This document shows positions 1-12,300 of a stretch of DNA of 64,000 bases, one piece after another. Both the position numbers and the translations under genes were made by a program. Origin of the DNA: Pagrus major. Lineage: Eukaryota; Chordata; Actinopteri; Spariformes; Sparidae. The DNA is taken from positions 9,500,664 to 9,564,663 of the forward strand of contig NC_133220.1 in NCBI RefSeq assembly GCF_040436345.1. The letters run 5' to 3'. The notes beneath the pieces are model-generated. The model saw only the letters and a program-made list of their open reading frames with translations, did not search any database and was not told the origin of the DNA. Position 1 is the stretch's first letter, and each line of letters opens with the position of its first letter.

Positions 1-69
1 CATTTTTAACAGACTATTAATAGAATGGTGTCATAGTGTGTCGGGTGTGTTTGCCGACATTAGTGTCTA

Positions 70-112
70 CACACACACACACATACACACACACTCACAC
101 ACATACAAGCGC
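70..112. repeat. CA/TG microsatellite
   Basis: Imperfect (CA)n run interrupted by single T bases. Confidence 0.85.
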
Positions 113-1796
113 ATGCTCTGGCTGTCACAAACTGGCGCTGGGATCCTCTTGTGCCACCACGGAAGTGGAGTCGGAAAGCAGATGAAGGGGAACAGTGGCC
201 TTTTATACTAGTGGAGAAAACAGCCATTGTCCCCCTGAAACACACTCGATGCACAGCAAAGGCTACATAGAGATCAGAAAATGAATTCATTTGGCCAAAA
301 ACATAAGTCTGTCTCCAAACAAGGATCATCATTATTATGTTTTCCTCCTCCACTTATCAGTGTAACTGACTACTTTGGGTTTGAAACACAGCTTTTGTGT
401 GTATGTGTGTGAACCAAAAGGTCAAAACCAGTGGAGATGACGATGATGATGGAGTTGACGCTTAAACAAACAACTGTTGTTTCCTCCAGAGAACTGTCCA
501 GAGCGTAAATAACTCTATTAATCTGAGTTTTACCCCTGAGTGTGTCCTTTGAGATGCTTAGGACAGTGGAAATGTCACACAGTCGAAAGATCTTAATATA
601 TACTGTGCATTTAGGTCAGCATTTCCACCTTTGAACCACTGGACAAATCAATTAATTGACAAATCCTTCCAGCTCAGATTCACACTGCATCATGATGCTA
701 GAAAAAAGACGAGATAAAGACTATTTCATAAAGGTTGAAATGGTTCGAGTAGAGTAAAGATCAGTCGTCAGCCTGAGTTTAGTGTGTGTGTGTTACAAAA
801 TAATCCACATCTCCCAAGAACACAAAAAGTTTCCACCAAAAGTAGAGATTTATTTAATCTCTATGATTCAGCTGGACTATCAGGGCAGTGAAGTGACACC
901 TATCAGCTCCTTAAGATTGAAGGATGTCTGTAACTCTCCCTGTTCAGCCCTCAACATTCATCCTTGTGGCTAAGTCATTATTGTAGGTGACAGCCAGTTC
1001 TCAATGGGGCTGGAAAAAGCTAAATTGGCAAAGGTAGACTGGCACACAGGCTGCACACTTGGAGAAAGGAAATACCTCTTGAAGTGCGTGTTTGGGGGAG
1101 AAAGTCCCATGTGCACGCGGAAATGGTTGCCACGAGTAAAATGCTGATGTGACTTTAACGCTTTTTTCCGCTCTACCACCCACTCAATGATAAATCAGCT
1201 CTCACTCTCAGGTTCTTTGCTATTGTATGAGTTATTTCAGTCAATCAAAGCAGCTCAGGAAAAGGTACTGTGTCAGGTATATGGAAATAATTGGGTAGTT
1301 TCCTGTCTTGATGTGTGTGGGTGAGCGATTGCTTGCTTGTTTCTTGTATTGAGGCTTCAGTCTCCCATTGGCTTTTCTCTCTTTCCTGCTTTCAATACTC
1401 AAGGGAGGATTCAGGCCCATCCAGGTAACATTTCCCTCTGTGTCTCTGCAGACCTGCATGGCATGATGAGGATCACCCTGAAATGATCCCACCCCTCCTA
1501 ACTTTTACCCCTGCACACCCCCTCATTTTCACCACAGTGTATGCTCAGTAGAGAGGTCTTTAATCATCATTGCATCCCCATGTCTTCTCTCTTTATCTTA
1601 AGAGGATCATTACTGGACCTTTTTAGTTTGTAGTTTTGTCATTTTTTGTTCCATTCATTACTCATCTTTAGTTAGCTTGCACAATTTAATGAACAGCATG
1701 CAGAATGAAAGATACTGTATATTGCTCCCCAAGATAAGTGGTTTTTAAGTTCCCTTTTTTGTCTGTTTGAAAAAGTCTACCACCTGTTGGAAATAT

Positions 1797-1860
1797 GCAG
1801 TGGTGGCAGACGTATTCACATCCATTACTTAAAGGTGCAAGATGTAGGATTTGGCCTTGT
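1797..1860. mobile_element. two juxtaposed MITE ends
   Basis: CAGTGGTGGCAGACGTATTC at 1797 resembles the terminus of the common fish 'CAGTGGTGG...TACTTAAGTA' element. It is cut off after about 33 bases by AAAGGTGCAAGATGTAGGAT (1831 on), the terminus of a second family. Fragments; no full element delimited. Confidence 0.4.
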
Positions 1861-2375
1861 TTCTGTCGGGTTTAATGAAGTGTGTTCTAGATGAATTAAC
1901 AGGGCAAACAACTTCTGTTTAGTAAGGAAGACAGATGTAAGAATATTTCTTTTTCTGACATTTTGTTATTTGACTTAAAAAAACCTGAGCACTTGTGGAA
2001 CATGGCGTATTTGCTGCACACAAACATCTCCTAGCTGAAACTACCGGGCGCAGACTTTTGCCTCCTTAGGTACAAAGTGGTGTTAGAAGACAGGATGGGT
2101 CAGGCTAGCTGGTTAGCATGCTAACTTCAGTAGACATCGCTGCAACACAACACACAGACGTCTTTGACATAATATCAATACTGTTGTTTCTTGATATTCT
2201 GTTGATAATTTGAGTAAATTTTTAAATGTTTTAAACATTCTCCATCCAAACCTTACTTCAGTAAAAATGTGTATTGCCAGCAAAATGTAATGAAATTATG
2301 AAAAGGACAAGTACACATTATATAATAAAATGACTATTATACCGGATGTTTTTGGATTAATAATACTGCTGCATT

Positions 2376-2713
2376 AAAGGTGCAGTATGTAAGAATTTTG
2401 TTTGAAAACATCCAAACCTTATCACCAGAACGTGAAGGAAAGGAACAGTTTTGACATTAAAACCTCTATATATTGTGTTGCAAGGCATGTTTAGCATCCT
2501 AACCAGCAAGTCCTGCCTGTCCAGGTCCAAAACTCTAGTGCTGGCAATGTAAAAACCCAACACTCCCCTGGTACTCCGTGCTCACAGTCTGAACTGCTAG
2601 CTACACAGCTAACCAAGCTTACTAGCTAACAGCGGCTACAGTTTGCAGCAGTTATCGGTTACTCAGGTGATATGAATTCAACAGGTGGCCATTTCTTACA
2701 TATTGCACCTTTT
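2376..2713. mobile_element. non-autonomous TIR transposon (MITE), about 338 bp
   Basis: Starts AAAGGTGCAGTATGTAAGAA and ends with a near-perfect inverted copy, TTCTTACATATTGCACCTTT, differing at one or two bases. No coding capacity. The internal part carries GCTAGC-rich sequence often seen in teleost repeats. A related terminus is found near 63053 in kif17. Superfamily not assigned; the target duplication is unclear. Confidence 0.75.
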
Positions 2714-2729
2714 TATTGTGTATGTTGTA

Positions 2730-3165
2730 TTTAACTGCCGTAGATGTTTTAAGGTTGAGCTTATTTTAACCACCTCATATACTGTTGGGTGGTTTTATCT
2801 ACAGCAATGCATCATATTCGAGAAGATCATCATATGTTTGCAGCGTTGCTGTCCTGTGATCGCATCTCTAAAAAAGTCAACTTTTCATGACTTCAGAAGC
2901 ACAGCCTGTTTTTATCTTTCTGATGATGCATCTTCAAGATAATCCAAGAGGGTTTAAAAGAGTTTATTTAGCTTAAGAGGGAGAATTTTCTCAACACATG
3001 AAGGAACACATAATCCTTCAGTTTAATAGAAAAATTCAAAAGCATCAAATTTGGGGATACGGCGTTTTCACTTGGCAGGAAGGGTGTTAAAAATTGTAAT
3101 CTGAAAAGTAATTAAAGCTGTCAGACAAATGTAGTGGAGTAACAAGTGAAGTGATACTCAAGTAA
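2730..3165. repeat. dispersed repeat, copy 1 (direct copy near 49725)
   Basis: Shares collinear blocks with 49725-50110: TATACTGTTGGG, GTGGCTGTCCTGTGA-like, AATCCAAGAGG, AAAGAGTTTATTTA and AAGCTGTCAGA, in the same order and orientation, with substitutions and small gaps. No protein is encoded. It is followed at about 3165-3225 by sequence resembling the TACTCAAGTA fish element ending ATTCCACCACTGG. Confidence 0.7.
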
Positions 3166-5082
3166 AGTACACCCATCACTGTACTTAAGTATAAGTAAGT
3201 ATACTCAGTTGCATTCCACCACTGGAAATGTGTAATTTTGGATATTATTTTGTAGATGCCCACTGGACATACCTGTGGTTTCAGTGTTGTTGCAGAAACC
3301 ACATATTGTTTTCAGTGATTGTTTCAAGCACTGTTTTTGTAGACAGGGTTTAAAAGTTGTTTTGTCTGTTGACTCATATTTCTTGCTTTGCCAGCAATTA
3401 CACCGAGACCATCTTCGGGTAGCTGCTAATGAACAGTTTCCTGGTTGTTTCCCAGATTTCCACAGGGCTTTTTACAATAAAAACCGTTGAACCTGATTTA
3501 TTATGGTAAAGGTGATTTCCCTCCTGGGTATTTTTAGAGGGTTTTTACGGCATTGTTTATTCTGCTCTCCTTCACTGGAGCACTCTGTGACTTGTGGTTG
3601 GGTATCCCAGCTTGAGCTCGGGGTGTTTGGAAGTCAGACACAGCTGTTGATAGTGGTCTTTCTTCAGGGCCCGTCTAAACACAAAGCCCATCCAATATTG
3701 AACTTTGGACAAATGGTGACGCCGGCTTTATAGAAGTCATTGTAGCTGCAGTGGCTACGGGTAAGTTTTGTGCGCTCTGCGATTCATGAGAAAAGGCCAT
3801 ATTGCTGCCCGTTGAAAAGGGGCCATGCTGTGTGTCACACAGTCAGAACAAGGTTGGCCAGGCTGCTCAGGCACAAAAAGAGGTATTTGAAGTCTTTCAG
3901 CAGCCCAAGAGTTTTTATTTATTACAGCTGTGGAGTCTGGTGTAGCTTTTTCACAGTGCGGACAGACTGGCCAAAATAAGAAAAAGAAAGAGCTCAAATG
4001 TTGGAAAACATAAAAAACAAGAAGTAATGAAATTTACACTTTGGCTTATGCTTTTTAACAGTATCCGTTACCTCTGTTCTTTGTCTTTTAAATACGCTCC
4101 AAAGTTGTTGCTTATCCAACCACAGGAAAATTGATTAACAAGCATCTCACAGAGATTCTCCTTCTAGTTAAAAGTAGTTAAAGATCCCCTCCACACATAC
4201 AAAAAAAATCTCTAACATGGTTTTTGCAGGAAAAGAAGGTATAATTACAACATTAAAATCCTTAAAATGGCATCTATTCCTTCTCCCTCATTATAAGAAT
4301 CCTGGATCTATGATTATGCAATTATATTTCATTTAAAATGTTTACCTGCTTCACAGGCACACAGACCTCTCACTTCTCAGTGGTGTGCACTGAAGGAAGT
4401 ATAAAAATGGGCATGCTGAATATTGGCTTCCAAACCAATTGTGATGACACAAATCATGCTCGTGGGTCGGCCTCTTTCAAATGAGATTTTTAATGAGCAC
4501 ACAAAAATTTACACCTTCATCAATGTTTGTGAAAACAGCCTTTTACTGTCAAGTTCTGCACATGCATCATTCTACAATGTGAAGCTCAGACATTCGACTG
4601 TAGGAACAAGAAGAAAAAACACATGTTTGACCTGAAGGGGACTTTAAGTTTCAAATTATCCATCATCAAAATTCAAAAGACATTTAAAATCCCAATGAAC
4701 GCTGCCTTAAACCACCAGTCTGTGTGTAGAGGTATGTGATATCACTTTGACAAACTATTCATTTAACTTGATTCCTTCCACGTCTGTTTTACTTGGTAGC
4801 AGGTGGCTTCAGGTTTCATTGATGAATGAAAAAGTGTTGTAACCAGTCAGTCACAAGTCTAAACCAAACAGTAGATAATGTTGGTTCATCACAGGGTTTA
4901 TTCATGAATAAAAAACAACTTGAATCTGAGATAAATCATGAATAAAAGTATAAAGAAGTCTGCTTTTGTCTTTTAATAGCACTATACTGTGTGTTTAGGC
5001 AAGGCAAGATCATTGATATGCCATATTGTATTGATATACCCATATTGCCACCTTGGAAATACATTTAAAACTGGAATGGCAC

Positions 5083-5378
5083 TCAGTAGAGCGCATACTT
5101 TCACCAAGGCCCATAAATGTCATCTCATGGATACCTGCCACCTAAATACGCCTACTTTTTGTCATCACGATCCATGTTTTAAGAAATGAAAAGAAACGAA
5201 AATGCTGCAACGATAAAGAAAGTGAAAAAATTCTGCACCAAAAGTTAATGGGGTCTATTCTGGGCTGGGATCCATCCCCCATCCAAGTTTTGTGGTCCGA
5301 TCGGTAGTTTTTGTGTAATCCTCCTGACAAACCAACAAACAAACCGGTGAAAACAACACCTCTTTGGCGGAGGTAATA
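5083..5378. mobile_element. teleost TIR-like repeat ending CTTTGGCGGAGGTAAT
   Basis: Begins TCAGTAGAGCGCATACTTTC then CACCAAGGCC, and ends CTCTTTGGCGGAGGTAAT, a degenerate inverted match. The internal TTTTGTGTAATCCTCCTGAC and the ACAAAC run are hallmarks of a repeat I know from many teleost genomes. Non-coding. Confidence 0.6.
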
Positions 5379-6142
5379 CGACATTAAGAATTTGTTTTAA
5401 ACAAAGCAAAAATTAGCAAAGAAATGGCTCAAGATCAAAAGAAATATTCTGAATATTCAGATCAAGATACCACAAAGGTTCTGTACCCAGACTCCAGTCA
5501 GTCAGTGAAACCTTTCCAAACCTAAAACTGAAACTAAATGATCCACCGCTTTGTATACATTTGTATATGAACCCTGTAAAGGACAATGGCTGTGAAGGTT
5601 TTGAATGCCAGGAGGGATTGAGATGTTTCACTCTTCAGTCCACTGATTACATGCCATCGATTTCTATTCGGACATAAATTACTCACTCATGCTTTTACAG
5701 CTGCTGATTAGATGTTTGTAGGAGGAAATATTTAGGACCAAAGTGTCCAAAAAGTGATGTCAATCATCTGATTCCTAATATTGCCCACCAGTTGCAATAT
5801 AAAATCCCGATATTAGAGGTGTTTAGTGAAGCAATCCGTGGAGGAGATTGTGGGGTGATTATAGATGGATTTGAAAGAAGAATATTATTGTGCATGTCTG
5901 CCTGTAAATCATTCTGTCTTCCATCCCTCTGATTGTTTTTTATGTAATGGTCTGAATGGTCTGCAGCAATTTCTCAAGCTGCTGATAAACACCAGGTCTG
6001 TCTGTCTGTCTTCTCACTGTGAGAAATGTGTCGGTCATACAGTGAAGACATCCAAAAAACGTCACTTGGTTTGTATTTTAGTTCAAGCGTGGCGACATGC
6101 TGAAAAGAGATAGTCCTCAATGTCTTTTGTTGTTGCTTTCAG

Positions 6143-9100
6143 TTTTTCCAGCGGACTCAGATGCAGACTGCGAGGCCCACCATCCCTACAAACACACCCA
6201 CCATACGGCCCGGCTCGCAGACCCCAACAGCGGCTGTCTACCCAACTAACCAACCAATCATGATGACCATGGCACCCATGCCTTTCCCTTCTCCACAGGC
6301 TGCACAGTACTACATCCCACAGGTAACACACACACTCAACTCAAGTTGTTGTTCTGTACCTCAGTTTAGTTGTGTGAGCACGTAAGTTTGAATTTATTAA
6401 AATGAGCACAGATTCTGAAAATCTGAATTATGCTTTGTCTTTGTTTCAAGTTAAGCAGAAGTATTTTAATTTCAGACTTTCTTCAGCAGTTGTTGAATAC
6501 TGAGAAAGCTGCAGCTGCTACTGGTTAGATTTAACTGATTAAAGAAATAATCGGTTGGCTTATCTTAGCATAAAGACTGGAAACAGAGAAACGGCTAGAC
6601 TCCAGAAAGTTTCAACACCATTCCAAGAAATAGTCCAGAACATAACATCACATAACAACAAATATTTTGCACAAATATAATGATGCCTGAAATTTAACTT
6701 CAATCCAGCAGCAAAGTTGCTGCATTTGGTACCTCTCCTCCAATGTCACCGCAGACTGGCAGGAAAGGAGCATGGGTTGCTAATGTTAGCCTATAAAGCA
6801 CTGTTAGCGACCAGGTAATGAGGCGGTGTTGTTTCTATATTTGACCACTTGATTAATAGCTTGAAGTTGTGAACAAATTGCGAGCGTTCATACTTTTCTA
6901 TCTCCATCAAATAAATGGCAAATGGAATTGTGATACCACCAGGGTTGTCACAGTAACGCAAGAGAAATCACCACAGCTGAAGACGACGTATTGAAAATGT
7001 CCGTTTGCGTCTGTTTACATCAAAGCCATGACAACTAATGATGTTCAAGGATTTTGAAGAGGTAGATTTCAACCACTTACCCTTGCAACTCTGTTCTGAG
7101 GGGCAAGGGGCCGCTTAAAAACATGGGGTAGGGGTAAAAATTGGAAATTGGGGATTGAGCCCCGGTTTTGACCTGTTCTTGTTTTCTTCTTGCGCTGAAA
7201 GACCTCAAAGAAACGCTCTGTGATTGCAGCTGGTGCTCGTTAGATTTGACAGATTCCTAGAAATGCAGTTTAAACACTGATGTAGGCATCTAAAATCTCA
7301 CAGACGGACAATTAAAACCTCTTCAATAAAATCCAATTGTTCAAATAAACACTGCCAATTGTGTGCAGTTTTTAATTGTTTTTGCAGTATCTGCCTCGTC
7401 TCACTGATGATGTGTTAATCTGTCTCTCTGCCCTCTTTACTCGCAGTATCGTCACAGTACGCCCTACGTGGGACCTCCTCAGCAGTATTCTGTTCAGCCT
7501 CCAGGGTCTGGAACCTTCTATCCTGGTCCAGGGCCGGGGGAGTACCCTGCCCCATATCGTGAGTCATTAATTGAATGCAGACACACATGTTGTACTGTTC
7601 CAGCACCCAAAACACATTTAAAATCGGATTTCACCACACAGTAGCACAATCTATCAGGCTTGCGTATCAGTGTTTTTTCCTGACATGTGTTTTCTTCTTT
7701 ATTATTTTCAGACCCCCTCAGGTACCACCCACCTGTCTCGCCCTCTGTTCCTGCTCCCGTTCCCACAGCCGGCCCGCCCTACTACCCAGGACAGACTGTG
7801 TACCCCCCCTCACCCCCCATCATAGTGCCTACACCACAGCAACCTCCACCAGCCAAGCGTGAGAAGAAAACAGTGAGTATCTTAGTAGTTTCATGGAAGC
7901 TTGCAAAGTGAAAGTAAATATAAATCACCTTAACTATATAATGCAATATAATCTTTATCAGCAGATGGACTTTGCCCACTTATTCCGGTTGAGAGTAACA
8001 GGATCAGTTTTCCCTTCTTTGAAATATGTTTTTATTGCATTAAATGTGAATTACTTTATAAATTGAATAGAAAGGTAAAGATTTAATTTAGCTTTAAATT
8101 CTCCTGCATAAGCATGTAATGACTCTAATCTATCTGCACATCCTCACACATTGTTTTCACAATTTGCAGGCTTCAGCTATGTTTGGATCTTACCACTGTT
8201 ATATTTTGCAGCATAAAGTCATTTTATGATTTAGACATCCCACTATGACTTTTTTTCCCTTTTTTTATCATTAAAAACTGCCATAGTCAGTATATAGATA
8301 AAAATCTACAGATATTAAGAGAAATCTTCAGAAAAAAATTTACATTTTAAAAGAACTAGAGCTAGGTATATCCGTAGATATACACATTTTTTGCAATTTC
8401 TGGAGAAATTATATTTTGTTGTCTCTATGATCTCTAGTGAAATACTTTTCACATAATATTTATAACATTAATGAGCTAGTAATACTAACTCAGATTATTT
8501 ATTGTTTACATAACTGAATAAACAAGCTGTTCTCAGAGGAAAATAAGGTCCAATGAAATTGTGCTTAAAGGTCAGTTTGTTTATTCAGTCATGAAAACAA
8601 AGAGAGTTTGTTTATTTAGTTTGTTTATTTAGTAATCAATGAAAATCTTTCTCCTCTGAGTCAGATTTCTTCCCCAAAGTTACAAAGTACACCTTTAAGT
8701 GTCAGTGACCTGTTCGCTTACCCACGGATGGAATATTCAACATGACATTGTACTCCACATTAAATTGAAATTGAGATGTTCCTTATAGGGAGTTTAATCA
8801 TTCAGTATAAGGTTTGTTTATTTAATATATTAATCAGAGAACGCTGACACTACATCAGTTTTACTGTTTTAAAAATTCTGCAAAAATGCGTGGCCCAAAA
8901 CCAGTCATATGACTTTACATTTGCTAATTTTGTTGCCTTTGAGCTGACACTGCAGCGCTTTCATCTTGCTCGTGAACACACCAATATTGTTTCGAGTACA
9001 GTGCTCACTTGAGGACACACTTCAGGGCACAACAGATGTTTTATTCCAAACTTAGACCCACCTCCTGTTGGTCTATAACTCTGCTGATGAACAACTTACA

Positions 9101-9306
9101 CAAAATATGGCTGAGGCTGGGTCGCTCTAAGACTTGGGCGCTTTAGTGAGGTCTGTTTTTTTGTGCCATTGTCCTCCCAGATCCGTATCCGTGACCCCAA
9201 TCAGGGTGGCAGGGATATCACAGAGGAGATCATGGCAGGGGGTTCAGGGAGCAGGAATTCAACGCCTCCTGTCGGTCGCCCCTCCTCTACCCCTACACCC
9301 CCACAG
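6143..9306 (+). CDS. eif4g3: eif4g3 N-terminal exons with PABP-binding motif
   Basis: Four exons (6143-6322, 7447-7558, 7712-7872, 9181-9306) encode a Pro/Gln/Tyr-rich N-terminus followed by the conserved poly(A)-binding-protein site. That site reads KREKKT at the end of the third exon and continues [18 protein letters not shown] in the fourth, so intron 7873-9180 interrupts it exactly, in phase 0. In eIF4G1/3 this segment contacts PABP and supports mRNA circularisation (established). The downstream sequence STPTPPQ joins QLSSS of the next exon, as in known orthologs. Confidence 0.93.
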
Positions 9307-12300
9307 GTATGGCTCCCTCAACATCCGCCGCTCACCTGTAGTAGTTACACTTGAGGTAGAGTAGCATTAAGAGCAGCTGATTAGACTACAGCATCACCCA
9401 AGTAGAGGAGAAGCGTCTCATGTTGCTCGGTAGCTCTGCTCTTTAATCCTGTCTGCTCTCCACCATGTGTGTGACAGACAGGACACGGCCTCGGTGTCCT
9501 TGGTAATTCACTCTGCCATCTTACCCTCTCATAAGAAATTCATGGTGGCTCTCTGTCCTGAACATGCCTGTAGTTTATTGCTCAGGACTTACATTTAGAA
9601 AAGAATGATGACATTATATGAAAGGACGTTTTGTTAGTAGTTTCTTAATAAATAATCTTGAGTGTTTTTTAGCGACACACGCGTCATTTTGTCTTATGTT
9701 CGTGAGACTATGCAAGTCGAAAGGCCCTTAGAATATTAAACAACTAGTCCTTTTTGTTGACATGACATACAACATGTTTGGACATCTATGACTTATTAAA
9801 ACCACTTAATGCCTAATTTTCTCACAACACTTAATCTTCTTAACAGCTGTTTTAAATACTTACTCCCTTCCTATCACTCTTTCTATTCACTCACAATCTT
9901 CTACAGTAGATGCATATGTACTGTGTTTCTCCTTCTCCTTCTACAGAATCCATTCAAATAATGTTGTCTATCCCTTCTGTTCTTAAAAAAAATATTTGTA
10001 TTTTAGTGCAAATGCATTGCCAAGATGTTAACAATGACAGTGCCGCTGTTATTGGCATTGCAGCTCCTAATCAGAAGGATAGAATGGAAAGCAGCAGGGC
10101 TCTGGGTTATGGTATTGAAGCTGAAACTATTGATCTAACGCCATTGGCACTTTTAAATGAATGAACCGTCCAGAGCCCAAATAAGACTGCTTTCCTGGAT
10201 TCTGAAGAAGGACATCGTGACTTCTTTCTCCCTGTGTCCTTCTGTGGATGTTAACAGTGTCTTTCCTCTCTTTCTCTGTCTCTTTGTGCCCCTTTTGATT
10301 TTATTTCTTTCTATCTGCCCCCTTTCCCTACGTCCTTTTCCTCTGCATTGCTCTGAGCCGTTCCCTTTCTCCTGCCATTCCTCCCACATTGATCTTCATC
10401 CTCTGTCTCATCCTCCATTGCTGTCCTCTTAATCTACCCACACCCCATTGGACTCCTTATTTCTGCTTAATCCTGCATTTGGGTTTGTTTGTTTATTTTT
10501 TGTGTGCGTGCTTGCCTACATCTCTGTGCCTATCTCTCTGGTTTTCTGTGTTGCTAGTTTTTATGGCCGCACCCTCATTATCCTCACATTTTCTACCTCA
10601 AATCGCAGCAGCTGAGCAGCAGCCAGACTCCAGAGCAGCAGCAGCCGCAGCAGTCGCAGCCTCAGCCTCCTCAGCCACAACAGGCCCATCCTGGAGGCTA
10701 CACGCTGGAGCCGCCACAGCCACCACAGCCCCAACAGCCACAGCAGCCGCTGACAACTGGGGCTTCAGACACCAAACCAGGGCCAGGTCTGCACCAACAT
10801 CCCCCCCTTTTTTTTTTTTCAGAATAGATCCACTCCTAACAAGCAGGGGTCCCACACTTAACAGTTTAACCAGTTACTACTCTGTCATTACCTCTTATGG
10901 CAGGAAGTCCCCCCTTATGTGGAGCAGTAACCCTGAACTGAGAAAACTTTTAATTAACAGGGAACATGAATGCAAGCAAGGCAGTGTTGTGAGATACCTC
11001 ACTCGGTTTTCACTGGTGTTACCCTGGTAACAAAAAATTCTCTTCTCTGGTTGTGCTCAGACTGCCAGCCCCAAAACAGATATTAGGCATATCTACGGAT
11101 TGATTTTAGGAAGTCTGCACTGCAAAAAACAAAAAAAAAACCACATTTGAAGATGGTTTGAAATACGACTTAAATGCAATTTCTACAGATGCGTCTCAGT
11201 CCGTATGCTCTGGCCGCTCATAATCACATTACAAAGTGTCTTTTGTGTCCCTCACAATGCGACATACAATGACGACATCAAATCCAGAATGACGGAAGTG
11301 CATCAGAGCAGCTAAACAGAATCCATACTGCTACTAGCAGAGCGGTGTTGAAGGAGACAGTCCATGGACAGTAACGATGAGATAAATTGTTGGTGAAGAT
11401 TCTCAGACATCCAGGTCACGGTAATTCTAGACTCTGTGCCTGCTGTCTGAACGCAGCCTTTGAAACCTTCCACACTGTGTCACTAAAGGAGACGTACCAC
11501 CTTGCCCCAGCAGGCAAACCCTCCTTTTGGGCTAGCACACAGTTAACATGAACCCACACTCGTCATCAAGTCACATGAAGTCATCATGTCCAGGTGATAA
11601 AACCAAATAAATGTGTGAAGGGATGTCCAACAAGCAGCGGGCATTCACAGAAATGCCCCTGTGGCTGCACCCCTGGTGAACTAAGCCCGCAGGCTCTCCA
11701 ATAGCTACAGACCACAACTCTCAAAAGCCACCACCACCCATTTTGACACGCAAAGGCGAGCCAGAGCCTTCCCTGTGTGAGAAGGGGGCCAAGATACAAC
11801 AAGCTGGTCACTCTTCCTAAATCCATTAGTCCTGTCCAAATAGATGCATAAGGCTCTTACAGGACAGAGTGAATTAAGAAGCCTTTCACTCCCCCTGCAA
11901 GAGGCGCTGGGTGACATCTCCGGCACGGGGTGGCTAGAAGAAGATTAGCTAACATTAGGCACAGGCTTGGGCAGAACATCACCTTCCCAATTTCAAGGGA
12001 AAACTGCATTATCAGAAAGGCAAGGGTCCACTTTTGAGGCGACTGATGTGGGGGTCCAGTATCCTCACTGGCACGGCGCATGTGTACTCAAAAGACTTTA
12101 AGTCTACCGGCGATGCCTCCCACCCTGAGATGGTTACCACAAATTTAGCCTTGCTGCCGCCACTGTTCCCCTCAAATCCTTGATTGCTAGCAGCAGTAAC
12201 AGACACACAGCTCACCTCAGTGGGCTAGCTTACTCTGTAAGGGGTTAGAATCAAGCGTGACTATCCTGTGTCAGGATTTGGATTTCTTTTCGTTGACTAC

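Larger units (their letters stand above)
1..6142. other. no recognised exon; probable eif4g3 intron with repeats
   Basis: I looked for the short upstream eif4g3 exon (MNSQPQTRSP in human) and did not find a convincing copy. The stretch is AT-rich, has short ORFs only, and holds a CA-rich microsatellite and several dispersed repeats listed separately. It is called intronic because the next exon is internal. Confidence 0.6.

Noticed and set aside
10389-11030. 213-codon open frame on + strand
   Set aside because: It overlaps the eif4g3 Gln/Pro exon in another frame and reads poly-Ala from shifted CAG repeats; the frame that joins neighbours is different.
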